The notes below the pieces were generated by a model that did no database searches, was not told where the DNA came from, and was given only the letters and a program-made list of their open reading frames with translations. This document shows, in pieces, positions 50,335 through 59,919 of a DNA stretch of 64,000 nt; the stretch's first letter is position 1, and each line of letters starts with the position of its first letter. The stretch is taken from assembly GCF_003402535.2 (NCBI RefSeq), contig NZ_AP025174.1, positions 291,910 to 355,909 on the forward strand. Reading direction: 5' to 3'. The stretch comes from Cupriavidus sp. P-10. GTDB lineage: Bacteria > Pseudomonadota > Gammaproteobacteria > Burkholderiales > Burkholderiaceae. The position numbers were made by a program, and so were the translations under genes.

Positions 50335-51786
50335 CTAATACTTAACGCACATATACATATGGTTGCCACCCTCCACCAGCACCTCGGTTCTTCCCCATCC
50401 CCCCGGACATGCCATTGGGCCACTGCCCCAGCCTATTCCCATGCATGAAACAGTAGGTGCCCCAGTGTTCCACTGAACCCCGCAAAGGGAGCCAGCCGGT
50501 GGGTCGCTGCCTCCCAGCTTTTTCCAAAGACCGTTCTGGCAGCTCAGGAGCGCCCCCGGCCCATCCCGACCGACAAGCCCATTCGGGCCACAACCCCAAT
50601 TTTCATTCGCGATCCCGTCGATCTGCATATACTCGCCCGAACGAACTCGCCCCCATGACGAGATGTATCCGGAACTCACGCTGCCGTCCGCTTGAAGTGT
50701 ACCGGGCGTCCAAATGTTCTTGCCGTTGTACGCACGAATCCAGCTGGGGTCGCTCATATACCAGCCGCCTCCCCATTTCTCCCAATAGATACCGCCGTCA
50801 TTGCGGGCGCGGAACCACCCGTTCACGTAACTTTCGTTCGCCTGTGTGGTGTTCGCGTATACGTCTCGCGTGTAGATATCCCTGGACGACTTGATATCCG
50901 CTGCGTTGCCATTTACGTCCTGAACATAGAAGCCGCCTCCAGGCTGGGAACGAACTGCCGTGTTCTGGGTGTCGCCATAAAAGTAGGTACTACCAACACG
51001 CATACTGTTGGCGTTGCTGGAACCGGGAAGGCTGGCAGACTGTGCATCGAGGGCGTTGACGTTCGCGATGTCGTGACGAGCACCCGCGGTATCTCGCATG
51101 TTCAACGTGCCCATCATCGGCAGCGAACCATCCCGCCGCAGGAATTGCTGCCAGCCCAGCGTGGCGTAGCCGACCTGCATTGCCAGCGTCCCGACCTGGG
51201 AGCCCATGGGATTGGCTTGATTCCACTGGCCTCCGAACCCAGAAATCGTACCTGGGCTGAGATCGTCCGAGAAGCCGCCATCGCCGCCGATAGCCGAAAT
51301 CGCTTCGCCGAGGCCTCGACCGTATACACCACCGGTCGCGGGGTCCGTCAATGGACCGGCCAGGTAGACGAGACCGTTCACATCGCAAGCCGGTGGCGTA
51401 CAGCCGGATGGCACGCGCTGGAAGCGAAAGCGGTATGGCAGGTTGGTCCAGCCCGTGTCTGCGAAATTCTGAATCGGCAGACCAATGGCTTTCAACTCCG
51501 CCATCGTGGGCTGATATGGGTCCGCCACGCCTGGAATGCTTGGCGCAGCCTTCTGCAGCTCGTTGTAGTAACGCAGGATGTACTCGTTGCCGCCCGCGTT
51601 GCCGATAGCCTTCAGGGTCTCGCCCTGAGCCTCGAACGCGTTAGCCAGCGCATCTTGACGCGCTGCCCACATACCTGCAGACAGACCAATTGCCAGCAAC
51701 GTCGATGCGATCAGCATCTCGACAATCGTGAAGCCACCCTGGCCTTTGCGGGTTTTCGAACGACGGTGCAGTCTGATTCGGTGCAT
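50335..51786 (-). CDS. pilV: PilV-type minor pilin / pilus-tip adhesin
   Basis: The 483-residue protein has a class IVb prepilin N-terminus (residues about 14-45: KGQGGFTIVEMLIASTLLAI, cleavage after the Gly-Gly). A long constant region follows, with GQWNQANPMGSQVGTLAMQV near residue 185. The C-terminal part is phage-tail-fibre-like, with paired Cys (LCGVQWNTGAPTVSCMGIGW). In IncI plasmids PilV sits at the pilus tip and selects recipients; its C-terminal part is switched by a shufflon. I see no shufflon repeats and no recombinase gene beside it. Confidence 0.85.
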   Translation of the reverse strand: MHRIRLHRRSKTRKGQGGFTIVEMLIASTLLAIGLSAGMWAARQDALANAFEAQGETLKAIGNAGGNEYILRYYNELQKAAPSIPGVADPYQPTMAELKAIGLPIQNFADTGWTNLPYRFRFQRVPSGCTPPACDVNGLVYLAGPLTDPATGGVYGRGLGEAISAIGGDGGFSDDLSPGTISGFGGQWNQANPMGSQVGTLAMQVGYATLGWQQFLRRDGSLPMMGTLNMRDTAGARHDIANVNALDAQSASLPGSSNANSMRVGSTYFYGDTQNTAVRSQPGGGFYVQDVNGNAADIKSSRDIYTRDVYANTTQANESYVNGWFRARNDGGIYWEKWGGGWYMSDPSWIRAYNGKNIWTPGTLQADGSVSSGYISSWGRVRSGEYMQIDGIANENWGCGPNGLVGRDGPGALLSCQNGLWKKLGGSDPPAGSLCGVQWNTGAPTVSCMGIGWGSGPMACPGGWGRTEVLVEGGNHMYMCVKY

Positions 51787-51795
51787 AGTGGTCCC

Positions 51796-52806
51796 TTACG
51801 GGCGCATCTGGGATTGAAATGCGGCCCGCCCAAGCAGTTGAGTGCTTGCCTGGCGTCGCTGTTGATCGATTGCCGTCGCGAGCGTTTTCAGATCCGCCGC
51901 AGAATCCGAGATGATGTTTGCCACCTCCTGCGTGACACGCAGGCATCGCACCATCGCACGCTGATTCTCCAGCTTCTGATGGACCACAGCGCGCAGGTTT
52001 TGCCCAATAAGGCTGCGCGCGTAGGTTTCGCCGCCGCGCTCGGCGAATGCGATCAGCATCTCAATGGCCTGTTCCATCGTGGCCGAATGAATGGTTGTGA
52101 TGACGAGATGGCCGCGCCCGATCAGTCGTGCTAACTCGGCTGCCGCCTCTTCATCAAGCACTTCGCCGAAGAAGAACATCGAACGAGTCTCAGCCGGGAA
52201 CTTGCGCATCGCGCTGGCCACCTCGGACTTGAAGCCAGTGTTTGTCGCGTCCACCTGTTCGCAGTAGCCGTCACCATGAAAGCCCTCCAACTCCTTCTCG
52301 ACAGGACTTTCGACAGTCAGGCAATAGCCACCGTAGCGCGCCAGCCGTTCCTTGACCGTTGCGTAGGCCGTCGTTGTCTTGCCAGACCCTGTGTCGCCGG
52401 CAACCAGGATCAGACCGCCTTTGCGGAAGTCCTCGTCCAGGAGGAGCTGCGATGCCTCGGCCCCCAGCTTCAGCTCCCCAAGATTCTGGACCACTTTCGG
52501 CGAAAGCCGGAGTGCATATCGACCTGGTCGAATCCGTTCGCCTCGGAAGAAGAGCCGACCGACAGGAAAAGACAGACTCTTTACGGTGCTATCGCCGACT
52601 TTTTGCTTAAGGACTTGCGCGATAGCGTCGCGCACCGGGAGCATCGACTGCGGAACCCGGGACGGGATGGACTGCGCCGTTGCCTCACCATCCCGCAAGG
52701 GACGAAATACCACAGTCTTCTCGATGTCATCGAGATCCACATGCCAGTCACGAAAGCTAGAAGCCTCAAGCCACAGCATGTCATCGATGGGGAAGTCGCC
52801 GTTCAT
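51796..52806 (-). CDS. PilT-like retraction-type ATPase
   Basis: The 336-residue protein from ATG 52806 has an N-terminal PAS-like part and a RecA core: Walker A GDTGSGKTT (137-145), the Asp-box region LTVESPVEKEL, a Walker B variant FFGEVLDEEAA in which the usual GExRD Arg is Leu, and the His box TTIHSATMEQAIEM. It lies between pilS and pilV where IncI plasmids usually have a lytic transglycosylase gene called pilT. It is distinct from PilQ and DotB, so it may retract the pilus. Confidence 0.8.
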   Translation of the reverse strand: MNGDFPIDDMLWLEASSFRDWHVDLDDIEKTVVFRPLRDGEATAQSIPSRVPQSMLPVRDAIAQVLKQKVGDSTVKSLSFPVGRLFFRGERIRPGRYALRLSPKVVQNLGELKLGAEASQLLLDEDFRKGGLILVAGDTGSGKTTTAYATVKERLARYGGYCLTVESPVEKELEGFHGDGYCEQVDATNTGFKSEVASAMRKFPAETRSMFFFGEVLDEEAAAELARLIGRGHLVITTIHSATMEQAIEMLIAFAERGGETYARSLIGQNLRAVVHQKLENQRAMVRCLRVTQEVANIISDSAADLKTLATAIDQQRRQASTQLLGRAAFQSQMRP

Positions 52807-52841
52807 CACCGTCCGTTCTCCTGATCCGTTTTCAGCCCGGC

Positions 52842-53411
52842 TTATGCCTTGCCGATGGTGTAGACGACGGTATTTGCCACACCGCCAGCTGCACAGGCCG
52901 TGCCAAGCGCCGTCATGTCGGTCTGCGCGTTGTTTGCCTTTACCGAAGTGCCGCCCACCGTGACAACGCGCACGTTCTGCTCCACGCCAGGGATGACGTC
53001 CGCGCATTCCGCCTGGGGAACCTGCGTGAAGGACAGCGTCAGGGCATCGTTTGCCGACACGAGAGTCGCAGTACCAACGGTAACGGTACCGCCCCAGCGG
53101 TTTTGAACCGTGGCGCCGACGACCCAGGACTGCGGAAAAACACCCAGGTTAATCAAGCCTGCCGTGGTTGCGCCGGCGTAGTTCTGTCGCTGCGCGTATT
53201 TCTGCTGGATCGCAGTAATGATGGCCGGCAACTCCTTCATCTCGCGATTCGCGCGGTCGTTGGACATGTAGTCCGAGACACCCTTATAGATGCCGGCAAT
53301 ACCGAGAGCCAGCAGCACGGCAGCAATCAGCAGCTCCACCAGGGTGAAACCGCCCTGCTGCTTGCGAATGCTACGAGCGTTGATTTTGCGGAAAGTGCGC
53401 GATTGATTCAT
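52842..53411 (-). CDS. pilS: Major prepilin PilS (type IVb)
   Basis: The 189-residue prepilin has a 20-residue leader ending QQGG and the hydrophobic N-terminal helix FTLVELLIAAVLLALGIAGI with Glu5. The C-terminal pilin domain has Cys pairs for a disulfide (AECADV and TACAAG). It forms the thin pilus used for mating-pair formation in liquid. The prepilin peptidase gene is not in the window. Confidence 0.88.
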   Translation of the reverse strand: MNQSRTFRKINARSIRKQQGGFTLVELLIAAVLLALGIAGIYKGVSDYMSNDRANREMKELPAIITAIQQKYAQRQNYAGATTAGLINLGVFPQSWVVGATVQNRWGGTVTVGTATLVSANDALTLSFTQVPQAECADVIPGVEQNVRVVTVGGTSVKANNAQTDMTALGTACAAGGVANTVVYTIGKA

Positions 53412-53449
53412 GAGAGTGCTCCTTTTCGTTGGAAAGTACGTTTCGCCGC

Positions 53450-54571
53450 TTAGCGGCGGTGCTGCTGGTGATTGAGTTGGCTCTTCATTGCACTGGAGAG
53501 ATCCTGCCCAGTGCGCATCGTGCCGAGGATGAGATAGCCCACGACTACCCCCATGATCAGGATCATCGTGATATTCAGCCTGTATGCGCTTTCCTCGACT
53601 TGTTGCCGGGTTTCGTCCATCCCCTCGATGCCTATCCGCTTCATGACGGCAGGGAAATCGCTGCTACGACGGCTACTGTCGATGAGCCGGTTGGCAATGG
53701 GCTGCGCAAGGACGCCAGTGTTGAAGGCCTCGCCATGCGAGCGCGAGGCTCTTAGACGGTTTTTAGCGATCTTCCTGATGTGCCACCGCAACCACGGACT
53801 GGAACGCTTCTTCAGTTCATCAAGGGTCGCGTCGATGCCGACGCCTGCCGCCAGCATCGACGCGACAGCAACCAGAAACTGGGCTGCGTAATAGTCACGG
53901 AACACACGGTAGAAGACCAATCGGTCTGCCTTCACCCGATAGGGGCCTGTCCAGTTTCGGATGGACCAGACATACGCCCACACCCCCACAGCAACCAAGG
54001 CCGCGATTAAGATCCCGTAATGGGTGACTGCGTACGAGATGAGGTACAGGGAGTAGCCGGCGGTCCCCCACTTCTCAGGCGGGGCGATGAGTGAGAACAC
54101 CGGCACCACAAGCAACGAGAGGACAACCATGAAGACAACGGTGATGGCAAGCGCAATGACTGGCACAGTGACTGCTTTGATCAGTACGTTGTTCAGCTTT
54201 CGTTGTGACTTGATCGTGACCGCGAGGAACCGAAGCGTCTCAGGCAAGCGGTGCAACGTGAGGTCTTGTGCTGAGATAATCATCAGATCCATCTCGGGGG
54301 CACATCCCTTCAACACGTGGGAAAGTCGACCACCTTCTGCGCCTGGCATGTCCATTCGCCGCAGCCATTGCCTGTACAACACGGCGAGTGGATCCTTCTG
54401 TGCCGCGGCGCGTGCGGCCAAGGCGCTGAAGTATCTGGCCATAGCCTCCCCGTCCGCAATGGATTCCGCCAGGGAGTCATAGAACTTCTCCCTAGTCTTG
54501 CGGAACGCGCGCACCGCGGCGCGATACTTGATCTCATCGATAAGTTCTTGGAGTGCCATGGTGCTTCTCAA
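53450..54571 (-). CDS. pilR: PilR inner-membrane platform protein (GspF family)
   Basis: The 373-residue protein has the T2SSF architecture: two cytoplasmic helical domains and membrane segments near residues 130-160 (VTVPVIALAITVVFMVVLSL), 180-205 (THYGILIAALVAVGVWAYVW) and 338-356 (MILIMGVVVGYLILGTM). It anchors the PilQ ATPase and extends the pilus. It overlaps pilQ by ATGA. Confidence 0.88.
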   Translation of the reverse strand: MRSTMALQELIDEIKYRAAVRAFRKTREKFYDSLAESIADGEAMARYFSALAARAAAQKDPLAVLYRQWLRRMDMPGAEGGRLSHVLKGCAPEMDLMIISAQDLTLHRLPETLRFLAVTIKSQRKLNNVLIKAVTVPVIALAITVVFMVVLSLLVVPVFSLIAPPEKWGTAGYSLYLISYAVTHYGILIAALVAVGVWAYVWSIRNWTGPYRVKADRLVFYRVFRDYYAAQFLVAVASMLAAGVGIDATLDELKKRSSPWLRWHIRKIAKNRLRASRSHGEAFNTGVLAQPIANRLIDSSRRSSDFPAVMKRIGIEGMDETRQQVEESAYRLNITMILIMGVVVGYLILGTMRTGQDLSSAMKSQLNHQQHRR

Positions 54572-56274
54572 ATGATCTCGAACCGGTCGAACGTTTCGAA
54601 GGTTTCTACCGTCCGCGGATCAATGCGTCCGAGGTACGCCTTGTACAGGGCATGCTGGAATACGGTCTTCCCTGTCATGTTTGGCGAGTCAAAGCGCCCG
54701 TCCCAAGAGCTACGCCAGATCCGTTCCGCGTCGAAGATGTCCCCTTTGCGGATCTTTTCCAGAATTGCCCGGGTCGGCTGCAGCATCTCCGCCACCACTT
54801 CGACACCTGCGACTCCTGTGTGATTACATTTGTCGCACCCATGCTCGTTGCGCACGCGCATTTGAGTGGTATCGAGGCTGAACCGATCCTGCAGAAACCG
54901 CGCGAGGTCAGGCAACTGTTCGTCCACGGGCTGCTTGCAGTCTTTGCAGAGGGTTGGCACCAGCGCTTGATACACGATCAAGTTCCAGAAATTCGGCATA
55001 GTCAGCGTTCCCAGAGTGAACCCAATCGTCGGATCAACCAAACGATTGAAGACACCGAGCACGGAGTCTGCATGCACTGTGAACAGGGTGAGGTGCCCTG
55101 TTTCGTTCATGATCTTCGCCGTCTGGCCTGACTCAACGCACCGTACTTCACCGATGAATACCGCATCCGGATCTTCACGGACCAGCCGCCGTTGCACGTC
55201 TCGCCACGCATCCGGGGTCGTTTCCTGAATGGTCTTCTGGCGGGCCCCGTGAATCTTGTATTCCACAGGGTGCTCGACAGTGATGATGTTTAGACGGTGT
55301 CCGTTCAGTTGATCGACCTGCTCCAAGAAGTATTTGGCAGTCGTGGACTTTCCGGATCCGGTGATGCCAGAAAAGCTCACCGCCCCCTTGCGCGCACGCA
55401 TCGCAGAGAACAACAGGGCCGCCTGGTCATCCGAATAGCCAGCGCCTTGCGGTGAAGACCAGTCGGTGGTCTTGGAGAACAGATAGCGCAAGTAGACGGT
55501 GAACCCACCGAAATTCGGCGTGCCCGTATAGCGGATGTTGAAGGCTTCTTTGCCGTTGTCATACGGCACCATGCATTCAAGATCGATTTCGGTGCTAAAG
55601 CCCGCATCGTTATTGGTCTTGTCGGCATGCAACTTGTTGTAGGCGAACGCCACAGCATCCTTCACCGTGTCAATCGGATGGATGCCCTTGTCCGCGGATC
55701 GTGGGGGTATCAAATCTCCGTTCACCCGGTACAGCAAGGATCCAGTCCGGTTTGCCTCCTCGAGCAGAACGTGCAGGTCTGTCGCGCCTAGCTCCAGCCC
55801 CTGGTCGATCATCTCGTTCCAGAAGATCTCTGCGGACGTCAGCCCTTCCGTAAGGACGCCGTTGCTCGTATCCAGTGTGGATTCGGTCGCATACAGCTGA
55901 GCGATTAACTCCTCCGGAGCGTAGTAGTAACCGTCGATCCGGATGCCGATAGCTTTGAGCTGCGCCGCCATGGAGCGAACCAACGACTTTCGGCCTTCGT
56001 GGAAGCGTGGATCGACGTAGAAGTTTGCAGACTTCTCGTTACCCAAGGCGATACAGCCGCGCCGAAAGTCGTCTGTGACGCCTTTTGCCAAATCGCTCTT
56101 CCTCCCCGTATGGATACAACGATACGTAGGAATCTCGGCAAAACTGCGTACCCACTTATGCTGCTCGGCAGCGGGCTGCGCGGCTTGCTTCGCCGCGACT
56201 TTTCGCTTGGCCACCGGCGCGACTACAACCGGCTTCTTTGGCCCAAAGCCAAGGAGGTTCGCAATGGCGTTCAT
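54568..56274 (-). CDS. pilQ: PilQ pilus-assembly ATPase (GspE family)
   Basis: The 568-residue ATPase has an N-terminal domain with GLELGATDLHVLLEEANRTG, Walker A SGITGSGKSTT near residue 300, Walker B FIGEVRCVESG, the His box LFTVHADSVLGVF and a tetracysteine zinc motif (CKDCKQ and CDKCNHTG) as in GspE/PilB extension motors. It powers pilus assembly with PilR, with which it overlaps by four bases. Confidence 0.9.
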   Translation of the reverse strand: MNAIANLLGFGPKKPVVVAPVAKRKVAAKQAAQPAAEQHKWVRSFAEIPTYRCIHTGRKSDLAKGVTDDFRRGCIALGNEKSANFYVDPRFHEGRKSLVRSMAAQLKAIGIRIDGYYYAPEELIAQLYATESTLDTSNGVLTEGLTSAEIFWNEMIDQGLELGATDLHVLLEEANRTGSLLYRVNGDLIPPRSADKGIHPIDTVKDAVAFAYNKLHADKTNNDAGFSTEIDLECMVPYDNGKEAFNIRYTGTPNFGGFTVYLRYLFSKTTDWSSPQGAGYSDDQAALLFSAMRARKGAVSFSGITGSGKSTTAKYFLEQVDQLNGHRLNIITVEHPVEYKIHGARQKTIQETTPDAWRDVQRRLVREDPDAVFIGEVRCVESGQTAKIMNETGHLTLFTVHADSVLGVFNRLVDPTIGFTLGTLTMPNFWNLIVYQALVPTLCKDCKQPVDEQLPDLARFLQDRFSLDTTQMRVRNEHGCDKCNHTGVAGVEVVAEMLQPTRAILEKIRKGDIFDAERIWRSSWDGRFDSPNMTGKTVFQHALYKAYLGRIDPRTVETFETFDRFEII

Positions 56275-56293
56275 CAGCGTGCTCTCGTGCCGC

Positions 56294-56890
56294 TTAGCGC
56301 TTGGCAGCGCCAGCTGCCATGTTCGTCAAAGCCTGCGCCAAGGGACTGACTTGCGTCGGGGTCGGTGCGATGATAGGCGGCAAGGAAGAGCCGAAGCCAG
56401 TTGGAGGTGCGATGCCGCGCGATTGCGTGGTTGCGACCGTTGCGGGCTCGGACAAGTAGACGACATGACGTGTGACCCCCTTGGCCTTCTTCTTGCCTCG
56501 GGTGAAGTTCACTCTTTGCGAAGTAATCGAGTCCACGTACCAGCCCGGCATGACTTCATAGCCTTCCTTGACCGCGGTGGGCACGCCGCCCTTCACGGAA
56601 ACATCGGCAGTGAGCTTTCCCACTTCACCATACACGGCTACCACTGAGACGTCCTCAATGCGTGGCTTGGTGTCTTCCCCCACAACTTGCGTCTGGACAG
56701 GGGCCGCAGCGGATTGCGTACCGGCAGCTGGTGCGTCTACTTTCGCCTTCGACTCCGCTCGCTTCTTCGCAATCTCATCAGCCATCGCTGCGCGCTGCTC
56801 GTCTACAAGATCCCGCAACGGCGCGGCCTGTGCGACCGAAGCGCACAGCAGCACCGCGGAGAGAACCGCGACCGGCTTAGTCTTTGACAT
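56294..56890 (-). CDS. pilP: PilP pilus biogenesis protein
   Basis: The 198-residue protein has a signal peptide (1-22, ending ASVAQA), a helical charged segment (EQRAAMADEIAKKRAESKAK) and a small beta domain with GYEVMPGWYVDSITSQRVNF. It fits PilP of IncI-type pilus operons, thought to link inner-membrane parts to the secretin. It overlaps pilO by 14 bases. Confidence 0.75.
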   Translation of the reverse strand: MSKTKPVAVLSAVLLCASVAQAAPLRDLVDEQRAAMADEIAKKRAESKAKVDAPAAGTQSAAAPVQTQVVGEDTKPRIEDVSVVAVYGEVGKLTADVSVKGGVPTAVKEGYEVMPGWYVDSITSQRVNFTRGKKKAKGVTRHVVYLSEPATVATTQSRGIAPPTGFGSSLPPIIAPTPTQVSPLAQALTNMAAGAAKR

Positions 56891-58145
56891 AGTATTTGCC
56901 TTCCAGATTGAATGTTGGCCCAGTGCTATCGGACCCCAGCGTTACGCGCGCAAATGTCATGTTGCGAGGCAACAGCGACGCGATCTCCGTCGCAAGCGCG
57001 AGCGGGCCTGTATAGCTGAAGGTGCCAGCACGAACTGGCGATTTGATGGATCCTGCAGGAATGGCCGGGTCCGCCCCGAAAATCTCCGTAGGTGTGAAGG
57101 TGTATTGGACGCCAATTAGGCGAACGTCCTGCGAAAAGGAACCGGTGTCCTCCATGAAATGCTGCATGGTGGGCAAGCGCGAAGGATCGAGGAGCGAAGG
57201 CGGCGCGTTCTTCGCAGGCACAGTGAACGACGCTCCTTTTCCATCCAGAGACGCGGTGATTTCCCTTCCACCCATCGCACTCTTGAGCGAGAAATTGTTG
57301 CCGCCGACGTTCTCCCATGCGTAGGTGCAGCCGCTTGCCTCACAGACAACCTGCTTCATCATCCACCCGCCTTCGTACACCTCCTGATTCATCGCTGATT
57401 CGATGAGAGGCGGCGCGGCCTCCGCGACCGGAGGGCCGGCTGTTGAGAGAGCCGCTGCGAGGCTTGCAGCATACAGCTTCTGAGGATCCTGTTGCTTGGC
57501 GCGCGCCGCCAAGCGAGCCGCCCTGTCACGTTCCTTGCTCCAGGTCGAGTAGCCGTATCCCGCGCCGACCACAGCAAGCAGTGCCACAAGGAGCAGTAGC
57601 TTCGGATCGACGCCACGCGACGCTGGCGTCAGGGTAGCTCCCTTGATGTCACCCTCTTTGACCAGGTCTGCTAGCGGCAGTGGGATGCTGTCAGGCAGCA
57701 AGTTCCCAAAGAACTGGAACTTCGAATCGGTCTGCGCCAGGATGGATTCGGCTGCGGCCATTACCTCCGCCTTCGAGCCACGATAGTCGCCACCTGGGAA
57801 GGGAACACCGTTCTCAACGACCGCCATATGCGCCGAGTCGCCACGGAATTCCGCCCAAAGTAGGTTTGTCCCCGCGTCCGGCATCGTCGCCAGGAGGATT
57901 GCAGGCGATACCAGCTTAGCGTTGCGCGGGATCGTGCCGGCAGCGACCAACGAACGCCGGTCATCAGCTGGCAGCAAGCCGTAGAGGACCTCCACCTGGC
58001 TTGCCGCGCGAACGCTATGCGACGCGTCAAATTCCTTGAACAGTTGACGCGCCTCCGCCCGTTCGCGGTCGGTGTCGCTAAGCGGGTGCCAGCTTAGACC
58101 GAAGACGGCCAGTGCGTCGCCCACTGGAACAATGTGCACAGACAT
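56877..58145 (-). CDS. pilO: PilO-type pilus assembly protein
   Basis: The 422-residue protein has a cytoplasmic N-terminal domain (to about 180), one membrane segment (182-199, KLLLLVALLAVVGAGYGY) and a periplasmic domain of 220 residues with a Cys pair (VCEASGCTYAWENVG). This is the PilO layout of type IVb systems (PilO2 family), a bitopic scaffold. Gene order pilN-pilO-pilP-pilQ matches IncI1 plasmids. Confidence 0.8.
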   Translation of the reverse strand: MSVHIVPVGDALAVFGLSWHPLSDTDRERAEARQLFKEFDASHSVRAASQVEVLYGLLPADDRRSLVAAGTIPRNAKLVSPAILLATMPDAGTNLLWAEFRGDSAHMAVVENGVPFPGGDYRGSKAEVMAAAESILAQTDSKFQFFGNLLPDSIPLPLADLVKEGDIKGATLTPASRGVDPKLLLLVALLAVVGAGYGYSTWSKERDRAARLAARAKQQDPQKLYAASLAAALSTAGPPVAEAAPPLIESAMNQEVYEGGWMMKQVVCEASGCTYAWENVGGNNFSLKSAMGGREITASLDGKGASFTVPAKNAPPSLLDPSRLPTMQHFMEDTGSFSQDVRLIGVQYTFTPTEIFGADPAIPAGSIKSPVRAGTFSYTGPLALATEIASLLPRNMTFARVTLGSDSTGPTFNLEGKYYVKD

Positions 58146-58158
58146 ACTCTCGCCTGCC

Positions 58159-59919
58159 TTAGATTGCGCCTTCGGACAGGACCGGCGTCACCAGGATGAC
58201 CACGGCTTCGCGATTGGACGTGCCGTTGATCGACCCACCCAATCCGATAGGCGCGCCGGATGTCAGCGTGCGCTTGTCGTATTGACCCGCGCTGCGCTCA
58301 TAGCCTGACAGCACGAGCGTTTCCCCAGGTCGGATCGCGACTTTCTGCAGGAAGTCAGTCGAGGAGATCTCCGGTGCCTGGATCTTCTGATCGCCAGATG
58401 GGACGTCCACGAGCGCCGTGAGATCCGAGATACCGAGACCAAACTGCAACAGAATGCTGTTGCTGTCCAGGACAGTCGGCAAAAGATTCAGCAGGAAACC
58501 GGTTGTCACCGTACCAGGTTCCAGACCCGGCGTACCCCCGGCACTGCCACTGGCACCTGCAGGAGCAGGCGTGACCTTCGCGAGATAGGTAGTCTGATTC
58601 GTGATCGCGACCGGAACGGGTTGGCGATTCAAAGTCATTGCGTTCGCGGTTGTGACCACGCTCACGCGCCCGAAGCTCGACAGCGCTTTGAAGAACGCCT
58701 TCGAGCCGCCCCATCGCGCCTGCGAGGCCGACATCGCGCCATTCGTCGGCGCGAGAATCGATACGCCGAGGTTCGCTGCGTTGTTACTGACAAGCGACGC
58801 GGGCGAGGAGAAGCGCAAGGACCACGGCACCAGATTGGAGACTTGATTGAACACCAGATCCCAGTCGACACCGAATTCCTGACCGTTGTTCAGCTTGACG
58901 GACAGGACTTCCACGCGCATTGCAATCTGGCGCGTGTTGGCAGCATTCTCGTGATCGACAATCTTCGCCACCTGGTCGACAACATCTCGCGTATCCGTCA
59001 CCGTGATGGTGCCCGAGGCCTGCGAGATCGCGTACTTGCCTGCGGGGGAGATCACCGACTTGATCGCGTCCTCAACCGACTCCCAGAGGCTGAACTTTGA
59101 GTTCATCTCGATGTTCGTCTGCGAGTTGTAGCCCGCGCTCGACTGGGAGTTTGTCGACCCCACAGCACCAGCTTGCGTCTGGCCTTGCTTGCCGATGGCC
59201 GACTTGAATGTCGAATCACCTGGAATCGCTTTGAGGGTGAAGATCTTCGTCACCAGGCGATGCAGCGAAATTACGCCCTCTCGATATTCCCACGAGATCC
59301 CAGCGCGAGCAGACAGAAGATCCAGAAAGCCACTGACTGGGCCCTCGTAGTTCATTTCATACTCGGCAAGGCCGGGGTTGAATGCCCCGCTTGCTGACAG
59401 GCCTGTCGCCAGCAGCGACGACTGATTGCCCATCGTTTGAGGCGCGGGGAGCGGTGGCAAGACAGATCCGCTGCTCGCGGTAGTCGTCGGTGCAGTTTGA
59501 CGTGCGGTCTGCGCGATGGCATTACCACCGGTCACAAATGCGGTGGTGGGCAGGAGAACGTCGGGCTTCACGCGGACGGGAATTCCAGTTACCTGCGTCA
59601 CGCGCTGGGCGACAGTCTCAATCCCAACTTTCCCCGGAAACTTGAAGGCGTAGCGCTTGCGAAACACCTCCGGGAGGGTGAGATCTGCCTGAAGAGGCAG
59701 CGCCTTACCGCCAAGCCAGGCCCCACTGCTCTTCTGGACCAACGGCACATTGCTGGTCGTCGTTTGGGTGAGGACCTTGTTGCTGTAGTCGGTGACGGCG
59801 TCGCGGTTCGCCATGTATTGGCTGTCGACATTCTGCTGCAATGTGCCGCAAGCGGCGAGAAACAGCGGGGATGCGGCAAAGAGCCTGCGCACGGTAGGAT
59901 TGATGTTCACTTTTCGCAT
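58159..59919 (-). CDS. pilN: PilN outer-membrane secretin lipoprotein
   Basis: From ATG 59919 the 586-residue protein has a lipoprotein signal (SPLFLAACGTLQQN), N-terminal ring domains and a C-terminal secretin domain with IQAPEISSTDFLQKVAIRPG and ETLVLSGYERSAGQ. It forms the outer-membrane pore for the pilus. The frame is open further upstream, but that part overlaps pilL. It overlaps pilL by 13 bases. Confidence 0.88.
   Translation of the reverse strand: MRKVNINPTVRRLFAASPLFLAACGTLQQNVDSQYMANRDAVTDYSNKVLTQTTTSNVPLVQKSSGAWLGGKALPLQADLTLPEVFRKRYAFKFPGKVGIETVAQRVTQVTGIPVRVKPDVLLPTTAFVTGGNAIAQTARQTAPTTTASSGSVLPPLPAPQTMGNQSSLLATGLSASGAFNPGLAEYEMNYEGPVSGFLDLLSARAGISWEYREGVISLHRLVTKIFTLKAIPGDSTFKSAIGKQGQTQAGAVGSTNSQSSAGYNSQTNIEMNSKFSLWESVEDAIKSVISPAGKYAISQASGTITVTDTRDVVDQVAKIVDHENAANTRQIAMRVEVLSVKLNNGQEFGVDWDLVFNQVSNLVPWSLRFSSPASLVSNNAANLGVSILAPTNGAMSASQARWGGSKAFFKALSSFGRVSVVTTANAMTLNRQPVPVAITNQTTYLAKVTPAPAGASGSAGGTPGLEPGTVTTGFLLNLLPTVLDSNSILLQFGLGISDLTALVDVPSGDQKIQAPEISSTDFLQKVAIRPGETLVLSGYERSAGQYDKRTLTSGAPIGLGGSINGTSNREAVVILVTPVLSEGAI

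Noticed and set aside
50335..51000. Shufflon repeats at the 3' end of pilV
   Set aside because: I looked for inverted copies of a repeated box and for alternative C-terminal segments and saw none.
50692..52134. A 480-residue open frame on the plus strand
   Set aside because: Antisense to pilV and the PilT-like ATPase gene, both of which carry clear family motifs.
51796..52806. The end QSQMRP of the PilT-like ATPase as another secretion-like tail
   Set aside because: It lacks the R-x-R/K-M pattern, and the protein belongs to the pilus machinery, so it was not counted.
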